DNA of 50,253 bases from Candidatus Omnitrophota bacterium. GTDB lineage: Bacteria; Omnitrophota; Gorgyraeia; Zapsychrales; Fredricksoniimonadaceae. The notes under the pieces were generated by a model. It had not been told where the DNA came from. It searched no databases and saw only the letters and a program-made list of their open reading frames with translations. Of the stretch, positions 47,193 to 50,253 are shown one piece after another; position 1 is the stretch's first letter; every line of letters starts with the position of its first letter. Made by a program: the position numbers and the translations under genes. The stretch spans positions 1 to 50,253 of the forward strand of contig JABDFL010000005.1 of the NCBI GenBank assembly GCA_013286575.1, written 5' to 3'.

Positions 47193-49307
47193 ATGTCTGT
47201 TTTCTATAAAGAAGAAAATAATGTCGGCACCATCACCTTTGACCAGCCGGATTCCAAAGTCAATGTTTTAAATTCCGCGACCCTGTTGACGCTGGATAAA
47301 ATGCTCGACGGGCTTAAAGCAAAAAACCTCAAAGCCCTGGTCATCCAAAGCGCCAAGAAAGATATTTTTATCGCCGGTGCCGATATCAAGGAAATTGAAA
47401 ATATTGTTGAGCTGCAGGACGGCAAATCCAAGGCCCAGGCCGGCCAGCGGGTCATGGATAAGATCGAAGACCTGCCATTCCCGACCGTGGCTGTGATTGA
47501 TGGGGTGGCTCTCGGCGGCGGGTGTGAATTGGCCCTGGCTTGCCGTTATAGGGTCATGACCTTTAACACCAAGATCCGTATCGGCCTTCCGGAAGTCAAT
47601 CTGGGTTTTGTTCCGGGCTTTGGCGGCACCTATCGCCTGCCGCGCCTGCTTGGCCTTCAGCAGGGATTAAAAATGATCGTTTCGGCCAGTCCCATCAATT
47701 CTTCAGCAGCCTTCAAGTGCGGTTTGGCTGACAGGCTTTATCCGTCGGTGGGTTTGCCTGATCGCGTTAAGGAATTCATCGAGGAGATTGCCGCTGAGCC
47801 CAACAAGCGCATCTTCAAGCCATATACGCCCAAAGGAGTCCAGGCCTTCCTGGAAAAAAATCCTTTAGGCCAGGGGGTTGTATATAAGGAAACGATCAAA
47901 TCTATCCAAAAGGCAACCAAAGGTTTTTATCCGTCTCCCTTAAAAGCAGTGGAAGTGATACGCAAGACCCTGTATTTGCCCCGGGAGCATGCTTTGGACA
48001 TAGAGTCCAGTGCTTTTGCCGAGCTTGCCATTACACCTATATCAAAAAATCTGGTGAAGGTTTTTTACATGTCGGAGAAATATAAGAAATTAACAGTCCC
48101 AGGTGCTGAAAATATCAAACCCATGCCCATTACCAAGGGCGCTGTGATCGGTGCCGGCATCATGGGGGGCGGAATTGCCCAGTTATTCAGCGATCGCGGC
48201 GTTTGGGCGCGGCTTAAAGATATTAATCAGGATGCGATTGCCAAGGGGCTGAAAGCCGCTTATGACGTCTACGCCCAGGCCATGAAAAGAAAGAAGGCAC
48301 GGCCCTATGAGGTGGCAGCGAAAATGGCGATGATCTCAGGGACAGTTGATTACAGCGGTTTTGCTGACGCGGACATTGCCATTGAGGCGGTGGTTGAGAA
48401 TATGGATGTTAAGAAAAAAGTTTTTGCTGAGGTGAGCCAAGCGCTGTCTTCAAAAGCTATTTTAGCCTCGAACACCTCGTCTTTGTCAGTGACGGAAATG
48501 GCCCGCGCTTCCAAGGACCCCTCAAGGGTGATCGGTTTTCATTTTTTTAATCCGGTGCATCGCATGCCCTTGATTGAGATCATCACCACTGAATTTACCT
48601 CTCAGCAGACCTTGGTTACAACGCTGGAATTTGCCAAGAAATTAGGCAAGACACCGGTCATTGTTAAAGATGCCCCAGGCTTTTTAGTCAACCGTATCCT
48701 TTTAGGGTATATCAATGAAGCCGGACGCCTTTTAGGTGAGGGTGGTTCTATCACCGCCATTGACCGCTTTGCCACCAATTTCGGAATGCCTATGGGGCCT
48801 TTTACTTTATCCGACGAGGTTGGCCTGGATGTGGGGGTGAAGGTCTTACATATTTTGGAGGCTGGTTTGGGCCCGCGTTTTAAGCCTTCAAAGATATTCG
48901 ATGACGTTTTGCCTTTAAAGCTCCTGGGTAAAAAATCAGGCAAAGGTTTTTATATTCATGGCAAGGAACGGGTGGTCAATCCCCAGGTGCAGGCCCTGGT
49001 CCAATCCGGCGGCAGCATTAAAGAAGAGGAAGCTGTGCAGCGGATGATGTATATTATGATCAATGAAGCCGCGATGATTTTGCAGGAGAAGGTGGTGGAT
49101 GGCGCGGATGCCGTTGATATCGGCATGATTTTTGGGACAGGCTTTCCGCCTTTTAGGGGCGGCCTTTTACGCTATGCAGATTCACTGGGAATTGATAAAC
49201 TAGTGGACGGCATGGAAAAGCTGGAAGCCCGTTTCAAAGATGGCCGCTTTAAGCCATGCACGTATATTTTGGATTTGAAATCAAATGGCAAAAAATTCTT
49301 CATTTGA
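47193..49307 (+). CDS. fadJ: multifunctional enoyl-CoA hydratase / 3-hydroxyacyl-CoA dehydrogenase (FadJ/FadB-like)
   Basis: 704 aa; GGGCELALACRYRVM hydratase core, VIGAGIMGGGIAQLFS Rossmann, GFHFFNPVHRMPLIEII. Confidence 0.93.
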   Translation: MSVFYKEENNVGTITFDQPDSKVNVLNSATLLTLDKMLDGLKAKNLKALVIQSAKKDIFIAGADIKEIENIVELQDGKSKAQAGQRVMDKIEDLPFPTVAVIDGVALGGGCELALACRYRVMTFNTKIRIGLPEVNLGFVPGFGGTYRLPRLLGLQQGLKMIVSASPINSSAAFKCGLADRLYPSVGLPDRVKEFIEEIAAEPNKRIFKPYTPKGVQAFLEKNPLGQGVVYKETIKSIQKATKGFYPSPLKAVEVIRKTLYLPREHALDIESSAFAELAITPISKNLVKVFYMSEKYKKLTVPGAENIKPMPITKGAVIGAGIMGGGIAQLFSDRGVWARLKDINQDAIAKGLKAAYDVYAQAMKRKKARPYEVAAKMAMISGTVDYSGFADADIAIEAVVENMDVKKKVFAEVSQALSSKAILASNTSSLSVTEMARASKDPSRVIGFHFFNPVHRMPLIEIITTEFTSQQTLVTTLEFAKKLGKTPVIVKDAPGFLVNRILLGYINEAGRLLGEGGSITAIDRFATNFGMPMGPFTLSDEVGLDVGVKVLHILEAGLGPRFKPSKIFDDVLPLKLLGKKSGKGFYIHGKERVVNPQVQALVQSGGSIKEEEAVQRMMYIMINEAAMILQEKVVDGADAVDIGMIFGTGFPPFRGGLLRYADSLGIDKLVDGMEKLEARFKDGRFKPCTYILDLKSNGKKFFI

Positions 49308-49902
49308 TCCAGCCGCTATTTTAGGGCTAAAACAAAAACCTGCCAAGAAGCCTTTCCCCAAAAAGGCTGTTCTCATTGTGATAGCCTCACTTGCCGGATC
49401 ACTTTTATTGGCTGCGTCAGTTTGGCTTTTGTATTTTGAAGCGCAGTTTAGCGTATATCAGGACAGCCAATATAAATTTTCCATCAAATATCCTAAGACA
49501 TGGAGGGTGGTCATTCATCCGCAGGTGAATGTGGCAGTGGTGTTCCTGCGCCCCAAAGACACCGCCCTGGATACGCTGCAAGAAAATTTTAACGTTACCA
49601 TCCAAGCCATGCCGGAAGATATTTATACCCTGGAGGCATTCAGCGCCAGGGTCAAAACGCAGATCATGGCGGTGTTGGGAAAGAATACGGGCATCGTCGA
49701 GGATAAATCGATCCACTGGAGTTGGCGTGAGGGCCATGAGATAGTCTTGGCGGCGCCTAAGCCCGACCATTTAAAAATGGTCAATGCATGGGTCCTGGCC
49801 CATGATCAAGCCTACATCCTGACCTTCCTGGGGGACATGCGTAAATACGCGAAGGACAGTCCCGTAGTAGATAGAATGATCCACTCGCTTCAAATTCAAT
49901 AA
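49285..49902 (+). CDS. single-TM protein with PsbP-like extracytoplasmic domain
   Basis: TM LIVIASLAGSLLLAASVWLLYF; FSVYQDSQYKFSIKYPKTWRVV. Confidence 0.6.
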   Translation: MAKNSSFDPAAILGLKQKPAKKPFPKKAVLIVIASLAGSLLLAASVWLLYFEAQFSVYQDSQYKFSIKYPKTWRVVIHPQVNVAVVFLRPKDTALDTLQENFNVTIQAMPEDIYTLEAFSARVKTQIMAVLGKNTGIVEDKSIHWSWREGHEIVLAAPKPDHLKMVNAWVLAHDQAYILTFLGDMRKYAKDSPVVDRMIHSLQIQ

Positions 49903-50253
49903 ATGATAATAATTTTGATGGCCCTATTATTTTTCAATTTACCTTCCGTTTATGCAGAGGTACAGACGGCAGAGGAATATTTGAGTAACGGGAACGACGC
50001 ATTCAATGGGGGCAATTTGGATCTGGCCATTGTTGATTATACCAAGGCCATCAGCATCAACCCCAATCTTGGCAAGGCCTATAATAACCGGGGAGTTGCT
50101 TATGCCAAGGAAGGCAGTTTGCAGCGGGCCATTGATGATTTTACCCTGGCCATCGCCAATAATCTTAAAGATGCGGATGCTTATAACAACCGTGGCCATG
50201 CTTATGCCGAGCAGGGCAATTTTACGCAGGCGATCTTTGATTATACCAAGGCC
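49903..50253 (+). CDS. TPR-repeat protein with signal peptide, truncated at window end
   Basis: Open frame to last base; AIVDYTKAISINPNLGKAYNNRGVAYAKEGSLQRAIDDFTLAI repeats. Confidence 0.85.
   Translation, partial: MIIILMALLFFNLPSVYAEVQTAEEYLSNGNDAFNGGNLDLAIVDYTKAISINPNLGKAYNNRGVAYAKEGSLQRAIDDFTLAIANNLKDADAYNNRGHAYAEQGNFTQAIFDYTKA

Noticed and set aside
1-50253. CRISPR arrays, prophage, IS transposases, restriction or other defence genes
   Set aside because: None seen on reading the ORF products and non-coding gaps.

Overview
The window is a dense, mostly chromosomal housekeeping region. Gene content and style suggest an uncultured Omnitrophota/PVC-like bacterium, but this is inference only. 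No rRNA, CRISPR array, prophage, transposase gene or recognisable defence island was found. Main blocks in order: phosphohexomutase; two tiny coupled membrane-protein ORFs; groES-groEL with a double CIRCE-like operator; a GuaB3-type IMPDH/GMP reductase; GMP synthetase with a Lys/Ala-rich H1-like N-terminal tail; dnaE; HU; hisS; an aspS that appears to lack the bacterial GAD insertion domain; LysM lipoprotein; phoH-HD phosphodiesterase-ybeY-mreD-mrdA; a coiled-coil/TPR envelope module with a YyaL-like protein and an AsmA-like protein; ilvBN; a glutathione/glutaredoxin/BolA island (gshA-gshB-grx-bolA-grxD, divergent bolA, disulfide reductase); dusB; trpD2-like; mtaB; GIY-YIG; PepSY-like/CPBP protease; tRNA-Lys(CTT); split transketolase plus transaldolase; a 54-aa secreted peptide; acyl-CoA ligase, thiolase and FadJ; and a TPR protein cut by the window end. 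The best leads for something undescribed are: (1) an 88-nt structured palindromic element between the thiolase and fadJ; (2) a REP-like palindrome apparently captured in frame inside ybeY and related to the groEL terminator; (3) the GMP synthetase histone-like tail; (4) the GAD-less AspRS; (5) the compact glutathione/BolA redox island with a symmetric, apparently leaderless divergent promoter; (6) two translationally coupled small membrane proteins. All homology statements come from recognising motifs by eye; no database search was run.
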